Positions 42,648 to 52,662 of a DNA stretch of 64,000 nt are shown here, piece after piece. Each line of letters starts with the position of its first letter. Position 1 is the first letter of the stretch. A program made the position numbers and the translations under genes. Source of the DNA: Solitalea agri (GTDB lineage: Bacteria > Bacteroidota > Bacteroidia > Sphingobacteriales > Sphingobacteriaceae); assembly GCF_023914155.1 (NCBI RefSeq), contig NZ_JAMWYS010000009.1, positions 62,001 to 126,000 of the forward strand, read 5' to 3'. Under the pieces are notes generated by a model. That model had not been told where the DNA came from, did no database searches, and saw only the letters and a program-made list of their open reading frames with translations.

Positions 42648-44648
42648 TTACTTACTTTTCTGAGTCAACGGTTCTTTAAGCCTCAAAACAATTGGCTCAT
42701 TTTGTTTTTTGATCATTAAATCAAATAATTCTTTAATTGCAGCATAGTATTCAAACGGATAAATCTCTTTATCAAGTTTTAGCATCCCCTGCATTACTAT
42801 TCCATCGCTTATCTTCTCGAATTTTCCTATATAAGACCCTATTCTTCCCGGCAACACAAAATTCACATCATTGGGCAACGTTTCAATCTCATAATTATCT
42901 GGCAACTTGACATTGATAATAAATGACCATGATTTTTTTAAACCGAAATCAACAGGAAATGAACGTATATTTTGCTTAAATGGATTACTAGTTGTCCGTT
43001 CAAAGAAATAAGGGTTTAAATAGATTGTTTTTGATGGTTTTTCATCTTCGGCCTCTATTTCAAAATCATAATTGATGTTTAACGATTCGTTAGTATTATC
43101 GAGATTGTCAATCTCTACATTACTAATCGTTCCGTTTGAAAACTGACTTTGCAAACTCTTCTGATAGTCCTCTTTTGATGAATAGCCTGCTATTTTCTTT
43201 CTTGCATTTAGTGCATAATCATATTTCAGTGAAACAGCTTGATGGCTTTTAATCTTACCTGTCTTATCCAGCTCAATATTACTTCTCACCTGAAACGTAT
43301 CATAATACGAAGGAGTTAGCATTAGCCAATCAGATTTTTCATAATCAATAATACGACCCCGATCATTAAAACAACGAAAAGGAAGCTCACCAAAAGCCGC
43401 TCGTTTCTCACTGATATCTAACAAGTAAACATTGTTACCGATGGTTACTCTAGCTATTGTATAATTAAAATCAGTTAAAACAGGATATAATGAATTAGGA
43501 ATACCATTATTACGAGTTGATAGAATAACCGGTTCGGCCGAATACCCCATAGATCTTAGCATTCCAACTAAAAATAAATTAAGCTCAGATACCGATCCTG
43601 TTTTTCGACTCCAGATATCTTCCGGGTCACTATCAGTAAGCACCCCGTTTTTCTCATTCCAGGTAAAATAACGCTGAAAGTAAGCATATAGCTGTTTGAC
43701 ATTATCAAGTGAATCTGCAGCCGTAATATTTAGCTGCTGATAAGTTTTCTTGTAGAATTTCTGGTTCTTTTGAAAGTATGAGGCAAATCGAGGTTCTCGA
43801 AACAATTGCTGCTCGACGTTTTTCCATGTTTTCGTAATTTTCTCCTTAGCACCCGTATTGATGTTAATAAACTCTTCCAATTCAAACTCCACACGAGCCT
43901 GATAGTTTCTTATGGTGGTCATATACTCTTCCTCCTTAATAGCAGGCACATGATCCATGGAAAGCTTAATAAACGTACAATCAGATTTTGCTGGACCAGG
44001 AGGGTCAAAGCAATCTTTTAACAATGTGGTTGACTGGCTTTTTAATTTTTGTAAACCTCGCAGCGTTACATTATAGGTAAAATAGCCTGGTATACGGGCC
44101 CAATATTCACTATGAACTACCGGTATTTCCTTTTGAAAGGCCCATTCCTTAAAATTATAAAAATAGAAAGGAGTTCGTATTGTATACTTATACTCCAAAA
44201 CCGATCCGGGCTTTACCATTGGAAAAGTAAATTTTACCAATTCATACTTTTCACTAAGTCGTTCAGTAAATTGTTCCTTTGATGCCAGCTTAGTTTTAAC
44301 GATCTGTCCATGTTCAAAGTTATAGGTATAGGCCTCCAAATAAAATATATCTTCCTGAGCTCCCTTATTGCGATACAAAGGAATCGTTATTGTAGCTGCG
44401 GATTGACCTTTCTGATTAAAAATCTTGATCTTACCATAATACCTAAACATCAATACATCAGGGTGCTCGTCATCAATGTGTGACTCACCAAATTCATTCA
44501 GAATAATTGCATTTGCACTTGTATCTTGTCGATAAGACTTTAATTCGAGATCGTCTACCGCAATCTCTCCAAATTTGTACGGAATAGTTTGACAAAAAGA
44601 TGTAATTGCACTACCACTAAGCAATAGTGTGAATAAAAGTTTTTTCAT
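42648..44648 (-). CDS. DUF3857 / transglutaminase-like exported protein
   Basis: The protein has 666 aa from the ATG at 44648; an ATG at 44663 would add five residues and the open frame to 44702 needs TTG. A signal peptide (MKKLLFTLLLSGSAITSFCQ) is followed by the DUF3857 domain and a transglutaminase-like core near RKTGSVSELNLFLVGMLRSMGYSAEPV (seen in pieces). A C-terminal beta domain ends the protein. The position of the catalytic Cys reads GSVSE, and the usual His region reads FNYTIARV, so enzyme activity is doubtful. YLLDISEK keeps the Asp. Such proteins are common in Bacteroidota; their role is unknown. Confidence 0.85.
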   Translation of the reverse strand: MKKLLFTLLLSGSAITSFCQTIPYKFGEIAVDDLELKSYRQDTSANAIILNEFGESHIDDEHPDVLMFRYYGKIKIFNQKGQSAATITIPLYRNKGAQEDIFYLEAYTYNFEHGQIVKTKLASKEQFTERLSEKYELVKFTFPMVKPGSVLEYKYTIRTPFYFYNFKEWAFQKEIPVVHSEYWARIPGYFTYNVTLRGLQKLKSQSTTLLKDCFDPPGPAKSDCTFIKLSMDHVPAIKEEEYMTTIRNYQARVEFELEEFININTGAKEKITKTWKNVEQQLFREPRFASYFQKNQKFYKKTYQQLNITAADSLDNVKQLYAYFQRYFTWNEKNGVLTDSDPEDIWSRKTGSVSELNLFLVGMLRSMGYSAEPVILSTRNNGIPNSLYPVLTDFNYTIARVTIGNNVYLLDISEKRAAFGELPFRCFNDRGRIIDYEKSDWLMLTPSYYDTFQVRSNIELDKTGKIKSHQAVSLKYDYALNARKKIAGYSSKEDYQKSLQSQFSNGTISNVEIDNLDNTNESLNINYDFEIEAEDEKPSKTIYLNPYFFERTTSNPFKQNIRSFPVDFGLKKSWSFIINVKLPDNYEIETLPNDVNFVLPGRIGSYIGKFEKISDGIVMQGMLKLDKEIYPFEYYAAIKELFDLMIKKQNEPIVLRLKEPLTQKSK

Positions 44649-44736
44649 AAAGGATTGTTTCATTAAAATAAGGAGAGGTAAACGCGTTAACAAACCTAAC
44701 AATTAAGCCAGATTAAAAAAACATATTTAAACGACA

Positions 44737-44760
44737 AGCGCCAGACCTAAGTCCGGCGCT
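44737..44760 (-). terminator. Possible second terminator after bglX
   Basis: A GC-rich hairpin AGCGCC..GAC / GTC..GGCGCT is followed on the minus strand by a weak TGTCGTTT tract. Confidence 0.4.
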
Positions 44761-44982
44761 GCCTATAAATACAACATAGTTATTATTCTGCATTAATTCC
44801 GTTATGCATCAACTTAAAGCTTATTGAATACGTTTTGAAACATTACAAATAAGAAAAAAGGAAGGAATAAAACTAGATTAAAAATACATTCTATAATTAA
44901 TCTGGCTCCTTATTGCCATACAGATAGATCAAAGCCCAAAAATGCCATAGCATACACACTAGGTATTTTAACGGTAAAACAT

Positions 44983-45018
44983 GGGGTTATGGGTTAGAGC
45001 AACTTTCCCAAAAACCCC
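44983..45018 (-). terminator. Likely bglX terminator
   Basis: Imperfect stem GGGGTT-TGGG / CCCA-AACCCC, 14 nt beyond the bglX stop. No strong T-run follows. Confidence 0.45.
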
Positions 45019-45032
45019 ACGTACCAATTCAA

Positions 45033-47351
45033 CTAATTATTGCTTGTAGTTCCTTCTAATACACTGATAGTAGTTTTTTGATCACCTATCTGAATCATAA
45101 ACTCACCAGGCTCGGTTACTCGTTTCAGTTCATTATTAATAAATGAAAGCTTATCTCTACCCAGTTCAAATGATACAGTTTTAGTTTCTCCAGGCTGCAA
45201 GGCTATTTTCTCAAATCCTCTTAAACGTTTTGCCTCTGGAGTAATTGAAGCCACTAAATCTTTGGCAAACAACAATACTGTTTCTTTACCTGCTACTTTA
45301 CCGGTATTTGACACTTCTACAGAAACGGTAATTTTACCATTTTCTCCAATTTGGTTATTGCTCACTTTTAAATTTGCATACTTGAAAGTGGTATAACTTA
45401 ATCCGAAGCCAAATTCCCATTGTGGGTTATAGCCTGCCCATTCGTCAAATGGCAACGTTTCAGTAGTTTTATGATAGTAGTTATGTAAGCTGTTTACACT
45501 GCGAGGATAAGTGTATGGCAATTTACCGCTTGGATTAATTTTACCTGCCAATACATCAGCAATTACGTTTCCACCTTCATTTCCTAATAAAAATGCATGC
45601 ACTACTGCTGCACTTAAAGGTTCGATTTCAGAAAGCACACGCGGACGGCCTTCTGTTAATACAAACACAATAGGTTTACCTGTTGCAGCTAGTGCTTTTG
45701 CCAATTCAACCTGTGATTTAGAGATACTGATATCACCTATATTACCCGGAGTTTCAGTATAACTGTTTTCACCAATACATAAAACAATCACATCAGCATT
45801 TGCTGCTTTGGCAACTGTTTCCTGGATGTTGGTAGCACTTGTAAAGCTAGCACCTTCACTATAATCAACATTCGCAGCACCAAAGGTCTTTTGCATCGAC
45901 TCTAAAATAGTATTCTTGTCAGCTTCGGTTTCGTCACTGTTTAGGCCCTGCCAATTACGACTCCAACCGCCATTTAACGCACGCATCGATTTAGCAGCCG
46001 GACCGGTTACTAAAATTTTGCTAGAAGACGATAAAGGAAGGATATTATTATTGTTTTTCAACAAGGCAACACATTCAGCCGCTACATCGTAATTAACTTT
46101 TGAATGTTCGGCGCTATTAAATGCCAGGTAATCCTTGGCATTTCCGGCAGGATTGTTAAACAAATCAACCTCGAACTTCACTCGTAAAACACGACGAACA
46201 GCATCATCAATACGGCTCATTGATACTTTACCTTCTTTTGCCAACTCAATTAACGCATCGCAAAAAGTATAGTCAGTTGGAACCATACTCATATCAATAC
46301 CCGCATTAATGGCAATCATTACGGCTTCCTTATTGTCTTTGGCAACATGGTGACGTTGGTATAAATACTCGATATCTTGCCAATCACTCACTGCAAAACC
46401 TTTGAAGTTCAGCTCTCCTTTTAAGATGTCAGTTAAAATATGCTTGTTGGCATGAACCGGAACACCGTTAATTTCACCACTATTTACCATAACGGTTTTT
46501 GCTCCTGCATTAACAGCTTCGGCAAACTGAGGAAGAAAATATTCACGTAATTCACGCTCTGGGATCCAGGCTGGGGTACGATCATGACCACTTAATGGCA
46601 TACTGTAACCCATATAGTGTTTCAAACAAGCAGCCACATGGAATTTATCGGTTACAAGGTTCTCCCCCTGAAACCCTTTTACCATTGCTTTACCTAACTC
46701 ACCTACCAAATAAGGGTCTTCGCCAAATGTTTCCCAAATACGCGGCCAAATCGGATTACGACCTAAGTCCAATACTGGGCTGAAAGTCCATGGAGTAAAG
46801 GAAGCTCTTGTTTCATAAGCTGTTATCTCCGCAGCTTTTTTTACCATTTGAGGGTTGAACGAAGCAGCCTGAGCAATTTGTTGAGGGAACAACACTGAGC
46901 TGGCAGTATAGTTATTACCGTGAATGGCATCAATACCGTAGAGCACAGGAATTTTGTTTGGTGATTCAAGGGCCATTTTTTGTATGGTTTGAATTACACC
47001 CTGCCAGTTAGCTACTGTTTGAGCATCGCCACCAATATTAAGGATCGAACCTACTTTATGGGTACGTATACATTCGCTGAGTTTATCAAGATCCAGTTGA
47101 TGAGGTTCTACGACTTTACCATTTTCGGTTTTAAGCAAAATCTCAATACTGATTTGTGTCATTTGCCCAACCTTTTCTTCCAACGACATTTTGGCCAATA
47201 ACTCATCAATTTTCTTTTCAATGTCAGCTGCCGAAAGTGGCGAAGCTACAGTTTGAGATGCAGGGCTTTTTGCTTTCTTTGCCTGAGCATAAGCCCCAGA
47301 ACAAGCCATAGCAGCCATCATTAATGCTAATGGTATCTGTTTATATTTCAT
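45033..47351 (-). CDS. bglX: Beta-glucosidase, GH3, periplasmic
   Basis: This enzyme releases terminal beta-linked glucose from oligosaccharides. The 772-aa protein has a signal peptide (about 1-23, ending AYAQ) and a GH3 N-terminal barrel with KHYMGYSMPLSGHDRTP. The nucleophile is Asp323 in FAVSDWQDIEYL. The GH3 C-terminal alpha/beta domain (LPLSSSSKILVTGPAA, seen from about 425) and a final Fn3-like domain (VSVEVSNTGKVAGKE) complete the BglX layout. It is the last gene of the susC-susD-bglX set, 80 nt after susD, behind a hairpin that may lower its expression. Confidence 0.94.
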   Translation of the reverse strand: MKYKQIPLALMMAAMACSGAYAQAKKAKSPASQTVASPLSAADIEKKIDELLAKMSLEEKVGQMTQISIEILLKTENGKVVEPHQLDLDKLSECIRTHKVGSILNIGGDAQTVANWQGVIQTIQKMALESPNKIPVLYGIDAIHGNNYTASSVLFPQQIAQAASFNPQMVKKAAEITAYETRASFTPWTFSPVLDLGRNPIWPRIWETFGEDPYLVGELGKAMVKGFQGENLVTDKFHVAACLKHYMGYSMPLSGHDRTPAWIPERELREYFLPQFAEAVNAGAKTVMVNSGEINGVPVHANKHILTDILKGELNFKGFAVSDWQDIEYLYQRHHVAKDNKEAVMIAINAGIDMSMVPTDYTFCDALIELAKEGKVSMSRIDDAVRRVLRVKFEVDLFNNPAGNAKDYLAFNSAEHSKVNYDVAAECVALLKNNNNILPLSSSSKILVTGPAAKSMRALNGGWSRNWQGLNSDETEADKNTILESMQKTFGAANVDYSEGASFTSATNIQETVAKAANADVIVLCIGENSYTETPGNIGDISISKSQVELAKALAATGKPIVFVLTEGRPRVLSEIEPLSAAVVHAFLLGNEGGNVIADVLAGKINPSGKLPYTYPRSVNSLHNYYHKTTETLPFDEWAGYNPQWEFGFGLSYTTFKYANLKVSNNQIGENGKITVSVEVSNTGKVAGKETVLLFAKDLVASITPEAKRLRGFEKIALQPGETKTVSFELGRDKLSFINNELKRVTEPGEFMIQIGDQKTTISVLEGTTSNN

Positions 47352-47378
47352 ATTGATTTTTGGGAACAGAAGAGTATA

Positions 47379-47419
47379 AACTAATCGGTTTATAGCAAAA
47401 TACTATAAACCGATTAGTT
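47379..47419. repeat. 17-bp inverted repeat between susD and bglX
   Basis: AACTAATCGGTTTATAG (47379-47395) and CTATAAACCGATTAGTT (47403-47419) are perfect arms with a 7-nt loop. No T-run follows on the minus strand. It fits an intercistronic attenuating or mRNA-stabilising hairpin. Confidence 0.7.
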
Positions 47420-47431
47420 AAAATTTAGTTA

Positions 47432-48943
47432 TTAGTAGTTCTGATTTTGAGATAACCCACCAGTTCTAACATCATTAATTGGAATTGGTAACACTTCGTT
47501 TCTATTAGGAGTGAAACCCGACGCAGCTAATTCAGTAGCCGCCATGCCCCAACGTACAAGGTCAATGTAACGGAAGCCTTCAAAAGCAAGCTCAACTTGA
47601 CGTTCGTGAACGATTGCAGCAAACAATGCGCTTCCAGAAGCAGTAACTTCAGGCATATGAGAACGATCTCTAACAAGCTTTATATAAGCCCGTGCTTTTG
47701 TTTCGTTTCCAGCTCTGTAATTTGCTTCAGCAGCCATTAACAATACATCAGCATAACGAATCAAACGGAAGTTGGTAGTATAGTTAAGCTCGTTAACATC
47801 CACGGTATTCTTTTGGAAAGTACCATACTTGCGTTGGAAATAACCGGTATAATCATAAGCAGTTGGAGCAGTCCAATTACCGCCACCAGCTTTCAACTCA
47901 GCTTCTGACATAACTGAATATTTTCTACGCTCATCACCGGCTTCAAATGCATCATACATCTTCTTGGTAGGAAGGTTAAAGCCCCATCCGGCAATTAATG
48001 AGTCTGCAGTTGCTTTAGTATAATAATCACCCCTTGGACCCATGATCTGGATGTGAATATTACTTTCAGGCTGATTACCCCAAGGGAAGTTACCCCAGTT
48101 GTATTTTTCAGCAGAGCTAAATGATGATTCAAAAATAGATTCTTTACCAAACTCACCTGCAGGTGAAAAAGCATAAGCTATTGATTTTTCAAGACCATAT
48201 ACACCTGAATTAATAACCGCTTCAAACTGAGTAGCCGCATCAGCCCATTTCTCTTGATATAAAAGCGCTTTACCTAACAATGACTGTGCAGTTCCTTTAG
48301 AAACTCTATATCTTTCCGCTAAGCTATAAGCACTTTTTAACGGCAGATCAGGAATTGCTTCAGTTAAGTCTTTTTCAATTTGTGCATACACTTCAGCTTT
48401 AGGTGCTCTGGTTCCTTTTGTATAATCTTCTGGTTTAACCTCGGTTAAAATCAATGGAACATCACCCCAAAGTGATACTAGGTCTAAATAAGTATACGCT
48501 CTTAAAGCTTTGGCTTCAGCAATAATACGTTTACGTTTATCAGACTCAGGCTTTACGTTATTTATAACCAAGTTGGCGCGATACACCGTGTAGTAAGCTA
48601 CTCTCCAAGCAACTTCCATATTTGAATTGGAAGGATCAAGCGTCGCTAATTTATCCAAAGCCTGGTAACCAGGTTGATCACCCGGACCGCTACCACCAGC
48701 TGCACTTTCATCAGAAGGCAACATTTTTATCATATAACGGCTACCCCATGCGGTATAATAATCAGCGCTCGACATATCATATACGGCCGTTATTGCATAC
48801 TCTGCATCTTGGTCTGTTTTGTAATACTCATCAACAGGTAGCTTGCCTGGTACATCCTGGTCCAGGAAGCTTTTTCCGCAGCTGCTGGCAATTGTTACCA
48901 GAGCAGTGCATAATACTATATTCTTAACAATTGATTGTTTCAT
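47432..48943 (-). CDS. SusD/RagB-family glycan-binding outer-membrane lipoprotein
   Basis: SusD proteins form the lid over a SusC channel and bind the glycan. The 503-aa protein has a lipobox ending at Cys22 (VTIASSC). The early FLDQDVPGKLPVDEYYKTDQDA segment, TPR-like helices and the C-terminal ERQVELAFEGFRYIDLVRWG motif are diagnostic of RagB/SusD. It follows susC by 46 nt and precedes bglX, so the operon reads susC-susD-bglX. The GH3 partner points to a beta-glucan or glucoside, but the specificity is inferred. Confidence 0.95.
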   Translation of the reverse strand: MKQSIVKNIVLCTALVTIASSCGKSFLDQDVPGKLPVDEYYKTDQDAEYAITAVYDMSSADYYTAWGSRYMIKMLPSDESAAGGSGPGDQPGYQALDKLATLDPSNSNMEVAWRVAYYTVYRANLVINNVKPESDKRKRIIAEAKALRAYTYLDLVSLWGDVPLILTEVKPEDYTKGTRAPKAEVYAQIEKDLTEAIPDLPLKSAYSLAERYRVSKGTAQSLLGKALLYQEKWADAATQFEAVINSGVYGLEKSIAYAFSPAGEFGKESIFESSFSSAEKYNWGNFPWGNQPESNIHIQIMGPRGDYYTKATADSLIAGWGFNLPTKKMYDAFEAGDERRKYSVMSEAELKAGGGNWTAPTAYDYTGYFQRKYGTFQKNTVDVNELNYTTNFRLIRYADVLLMAAEANYRAGNETKARAYIKLVRDRSHMPEVTASGSALFAAIVHERQVELAFEGFRYIDLVRWGMAATELAASGFTPNRNEVLPIPINDVRTGGLSQNQNY

Positions 48944-48989
48944 CTGTAAAATAATTAAAAGTTATACGTTGTATTCAACACCTCTTTAA

Positions 48990-51900
48990 TTAGAAAGTAA
49001 CTGCAAGACCTCCGGTAAATACTCTTGGAGTAGGGTAAACACCTCTGTCGATACCCACGCTATTCGCAGCACTTGCATTGGAACCACCTTCAGGATCAAA
49101 TCCTTTATAGTTAGTGAACGTAAAGAAGTTATCGGCTGAACAGTAAACGCGTAAGCTTTTCACTTTAATTGTATTCATCAATTTGCTTGGGAACGTATAA
49201 CCTACTTGTAACTGGCGGATACGCATAAAATCACCTTTAAACACCATTAGATCACTATTGTAAACATATTCGCTAGCGGTGTTCGCTGCAAACCAGCTGT
49301 TGGTACTTCCGTCGCCGGTCCAACGATCTTTAAAGAAGAACTCAGGCTTATTTGCCGAAGGACGGTCAGTACGGTTAAAGCCCATCATTACGTCATTTCC
49401 ACCTTGTCCTTGTAAGAAACATAAGAAATCGAATCCTTTGTAGCTCATATTCAAGGTTAGACCAAAAGTATAAGCAGGATTTGGATCACCAATCATTGTT
49501 TGGTCAGCCAGGCTGATTTTGTTATCCTTGTTTACATCAAGTACAACTGGATCACCTGGTTTTGGAGAATAACCGGTTAACTGATTATCAGCTACATACT
49601 GATTAATTTGTGCCTGATTTTGGAAGATACCATCCGTTTTGTAGCCATTGAAGTACCATAATGGTCTGTTCAAGGAGAACATTGTTGCAGTATAACCAGT
49701 ACCTACACCTGCTCCATTAATTACATTAAGGAATGGATTCATATAGGTAACTTTATTTTTCAAGAAACTAAGGTTACCACTAACAGAGTATTTAAATTCT
49801 TTTGATGAATTGCCCTTATAGGTTAATCCAAATTCCCATCCTTTATTCTCCACGTCACCACCATTTACAACAGGAAGTATGTTACCTACATAGTGAGGAA
49901 CAACACCTGGTGTTAACAAATCTTTGGTGGTTTTCTTAAACCAGTCAACTTCTAAGAATAAACTATTGTTTAAGAAGCCTAATTCACCACCGAAATCTAA
50001 CTGCTCACTGGTTTCCCATGTTAAGTTTTCATTTGGAAGGTTAGTAGGAGCCGCTCCAGTTATGTTTTTTTGATCAGCCGGATCAGAGTTTGGATATTGA
50101 ATACCAGCTGTAGAAATACCCGCATTCCATGCACCTACGCCCACGTTTGACAAACTACCATTTTGTCCCCAGCTAGCACGAAGCTTGGTATAGTTCATTA
50201 CTTTCGCAACAGATTCAGGGAAGAAGTTTTCGCTTGACACTACCCAGCCTCCTGAAACGGCAGGGAAATAACCCCACTGATGGCTTGGAGCCATTTTCGA
50301 TGAACCGTCAGCTCTGAATGAACCGTTAAACAAATACTTGCCTTTATAATCGTATCCGGCACGAACAAAATAAGAAGCCAAGGTACTTGCGTAATACTGA
50401 CCAGCAATCCTGTCTTTGGTATCAGGAGAAAAATCAGCATAAGCATATTTATCACCTGATCTGAAGAATCCATCAAAGCTGCTTGACATGTTGTTGAAGT
50501 CTGACTTGTAGGCCGACATACCCGCCATAGCAGTAATTGAATGGCTGCCAAATGATTTTTGGTAGTTAGCAAAGTTTTCCCATTGCCAGTTGAAGTAGTT
50601 ATTTTGGTAATCACTACCATTCAATGAGCTGTTCTGATTATCAGGAGAGAACCAATATAGTGGAGTCCATTGGTGATTTTTAACAAACGCTGCGTCGATA
50701 CCAAATCGGCTGGTAAACTTCAAGCCTTTAACAATGTCAAAATCAGCATACACGTTACCTACCACTTTATTTTGCTGTGTTGATTGATGCACCAAATCCA
50801 CTTGACCTAGTGGGTTACCATACTCACCTAACACATATTTTGATATACCGTAATAGTTGCCATTTGCATCAGTAGCTAAAGGCATACCATCTGTAAGAGC
50901 CTTGGTAACGTGAGTTGGAAGAGCACTTCCTGAAGGGTAAACAATCGGAGTTAGTGGATCTAATGCTATAGCACTTGAAACCACTGAACGGAACTCACTA
51001 TTTTCAGCAAAACCGGTAGTAGCAAAGTTTGAATATGACAAACGCTCGCCCACATTTAACCAGTCTTTCACTTTATGATCTGAGTTTAATCGAACAGTAT
51101 AACGTTTAAAATCCGATTTATCTCCACCAGCAACACCTTGTTGGTTGAAATAGCTCATGCCGACCAAATAGCTTGATTTCTCTGAACCACCACTGAACGT
51201 TAATGCATGACGTTGCTGAGGTGCGGTTTGAAATAAAGCATCTTTCCAGTCAGTACCATTGCCAGCTGCAGCTACCTCATCCGTTGTTGGTTTTGTGCCA
51301 GCATAATTAGCTTCAGTAAGGTATTGAGCATATTGCTGAGGATTCATCATTGGCATAATGTTGCCAATTGACTGTACGCCATATTGAAACGAGTAATCAA
51401 TTTTGCTGGATTCTTTCTTTTTACTACCCGACTTTGTAGTAATAATAACAACCCCATTCGCTCCTTCAGCACCATAAATAGCAGCAGAAGCAGCATCTTT
51501 CAAAATTTCAGTTGACTCGATTTCTGATGGATCTAAGTATTCAATACCACCTGCACGCATTCCATCAATAATGTACAATGGTTGTGAGCTGGCATTTGAA
51601 CCTGCACCACGAATACGAATACTTACCGGAGATCCTGGAGAACCTGATTGAGGTAATACGGTTACACCAGCAGTACGACCTTGTAAAGCCTGGTCAATAC
51701 GGCTAATAGACGTGGTTTTTAAGTCTTCGGCTTTCACTTGCGAAATAGCTCCTGTAACCAAGCCTTTTTTCTGAGTTCCGTAACCCACAACAACAACTTC
51801 CTCTAATGAGGAAACATCTTCTTGTAATTGTACAGAAATAGAAGTTTTGCCTGCGATAGCTCTCTCTACAGGTTTGTAACCTATAAAGTTAAATACCAAG

Positions 51901-52106
51901 GTTCCGTTTGATGGAGCCGAAATTGAATAATTACCATCTGCATCAGTTGAAGTTCCTTTACTGGATCCTTTTACAGAAATAGTAACGCCGGTTAAAGGAA
52001 GACTCTGAGAGTCTATTACTTTACCTTTAACGACTAATTCTTGGGCGAGGAGGTGTGTTGTACACAACAGTAACAACGCCAGAAAAACAAGTACATGTTT
52101 TCTCAT
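48990..52106 (-). CDS. SusC/RagA-family TonB-linked outer-membrane transporter
   Basis: SusC imports oligosaccharides through the outer membrane using TonB energy. From the ATG at 52106 it has 1038 aa; the open frame to 52133 needs TTG. A signal peptide (LALLLLCTTHLLAQ) is followed by a CarboxypepD_reg-like domain (about 23-105), then LEEVVVVGYGTQKKG and the plug domain with PLYIIDGMRAGG. The rest is the beta-barrel, ending PRVFTGGLAVTF with the terminal aromatic. A consensus promoter lies at 52169-52198. No SusR, HTCS or ECF/anti-sigma gene adjoins it. Confidence 0.96.
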   Translation of the reverse strand: MRKHVLVFLALLLLCTTHLLAQELVVKGKVIDSQSLPLTGVTISVKGSSKGTSTDADGNYSISAPSNGTLVFNFIGYKPVERAIAGKTSISVQLQEDVSSLEEVVVVGYGTQKKGLVTGAISQVKAEDLKTTSISRIDQALQGRTAGVTVLPQSGSPGSPVSIRIRGAGSNASSQPLYIIDGMRAGGIEYLDPSEIESTEILKDAASAAIYGAEGANGVVIITTKSGSKKKESSKIDYSFQYGVQSIGNIMPMMNPQQYAQYLTEANYAGTKPTTDEVAAAGNGTDWKDALFQTAPQQRHALTFSGGSEKSSYLVGMSYFNQQGVAGGDKSDFKRYTVRLNSDHKVKDWLNVGERLSYSNFATTGFAENSEFRSVVSSAIALDPLTPIVYPSGSALPTHVTKALTDGMPLATDANGNYYGISKYVLGEYGNPLGQVDLVHQSTQQNKVVGNVYADFDIVKGLKFTSRFGIDAAFVKNHQWTPLYWFSPDNQNSSLNGSDYQNNYFNWQWENFANYQKSFGSHSITAMAGMSAYKSDFNNMSSSFDGFFRSGDKYAYADFSPDTKDRIAGQYYASTLASYFVRAGYDYKGKYLFNGSFRADGSSKMAPSHQWGYFPAVSGGWVVSSENFFPESVAKVMNYTKLRASWGQNGSLSNVGVGAWNAGISTAGIQYPNSDPADQKNITGAAPTNLPNENLTWETSEQLDFGGELGFLNNSLFLEVDWFKKTTKDLLTPGVVPHYVGNILPVVNGGDVENKGWEFGLTYKGNSSKEFKYSVSGNLSFLKNKVTYMNPFLNVINGAGVGTGYTATMFSLNRPLWYFNGYKTDGIFQNQAQINQYVADNQLTGYSPKPGDPVVLDVNKDNKISLADQTMIGDPNPAYTFGLTLNMSYKGFDFLCFLQGQGGNDVMMGFNRTDRPSANKPEFFFKDRWTGDGSTNSWFAANTASEYVYNSDLMVFKGDFMRIRQLQVGYTFPSKLMNTIKVKSLRVYCSADNFFTFTNYKGFDPEGGSNASAANSVGIDRGVYPTPRVFTGGLAVTF

Positions 52107-52168
52107 AATTGGTTGAATTTGTTTATCGAACAATAAATTGGTTAATAAAAAATTTAAATCGGTCGATT

Positions 52169-52198
52169 CAAATATAAACCACCAAACAAAAAAAACAA
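52169..52198 (-). promoter_or_regulatory. susC promoter
   Basis: TTG (52196-52198), 19 nt, TATATTTG (52169-52176) on the minus strand, a perfect consensus match. The expected start site is near 52163, giving a leader of about 57 nt. The near-palindrome AATCGGTCGATT (52157-52168) lies at the start site. Confidence 0.8.
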
Positions 52199-52230
52199 TA
52201 CAACTAACTGATTAACAGTGCATTATAGAC

Positions 52231-52250
52231 GCATTGATACGCTTCAATAC
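52231..52250. promoter_or_regulatory. Candidate operator upstream of susC, site 1
   Basis: GCATTGATACGCTTCAATAC is a near-palindrome with GTATTGA/TCAATGC arms on the minus strand (one mismatch). It lies about 35 nt upstream of the susC -33 box. A related motif recurs 92 nt further upstream. Confidence 0.35.
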
Positions 52251-52323
52251 CAGACCTTTCGTTCGTATTATGTATTGATTCTGTGACATAAAGCATTAAA
52301 TAGGGTCGTTAATTTTTTTTTTC

Positions 52324-52340
52324 TGATACGCATTCATACC
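52324..52340. promoter_or_regulatory. Candidate operator upstream of susC, site 2
   Basis: TGATACGCATTCATACC repeats the core of site 1 (TGATACGC-TTCAATACC) in direct orientation. Confidence 0.3.
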
Positions 52341-52662
52341 GTAAAGTAAAAAATCAAAACAAACTCAATATCAGCACTTTAAACTTGTTAATATATTTTA
52401 ACAACTAATTAAATTTGTGTTTTGCCAAAACAAAATCTCAATTTTCTTCCCAAACGCCAACGTTTGCATTGAATTCTTGAAAACAATCAAAACATAATTG
52501 CACAGTACCAAGGATGTAAAGAATAAATAAGAGAGAGTTAATTGCGGTTAACTGCAGAAAAAGTGACGAATCAGCCCGGGAAGAACGGTAAAAACAAAAT
52601 CTAAAAATCAATCGAAATGACAGACTAAGACATTACAAAGTCGATTGCAAAACAAGCCCCTA

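Larger units (their letters stand above)
44664..45032. other. Intergenic region between bglX and DUF3857 gene
   Basis: Two hairpins are seen. 44983-45018 (GGGGTT-TGGG / CCCA-AACCCC, imperfect) just follows the bglX stop and is its likely terminator. 44737-44760 (AGCGCC-GAC / GTC-GGCGCT) lies 89 nt upstream of the DUF3857 ATG. No ORF is credible; the rest is AT-rich. Confidence 0.5.
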
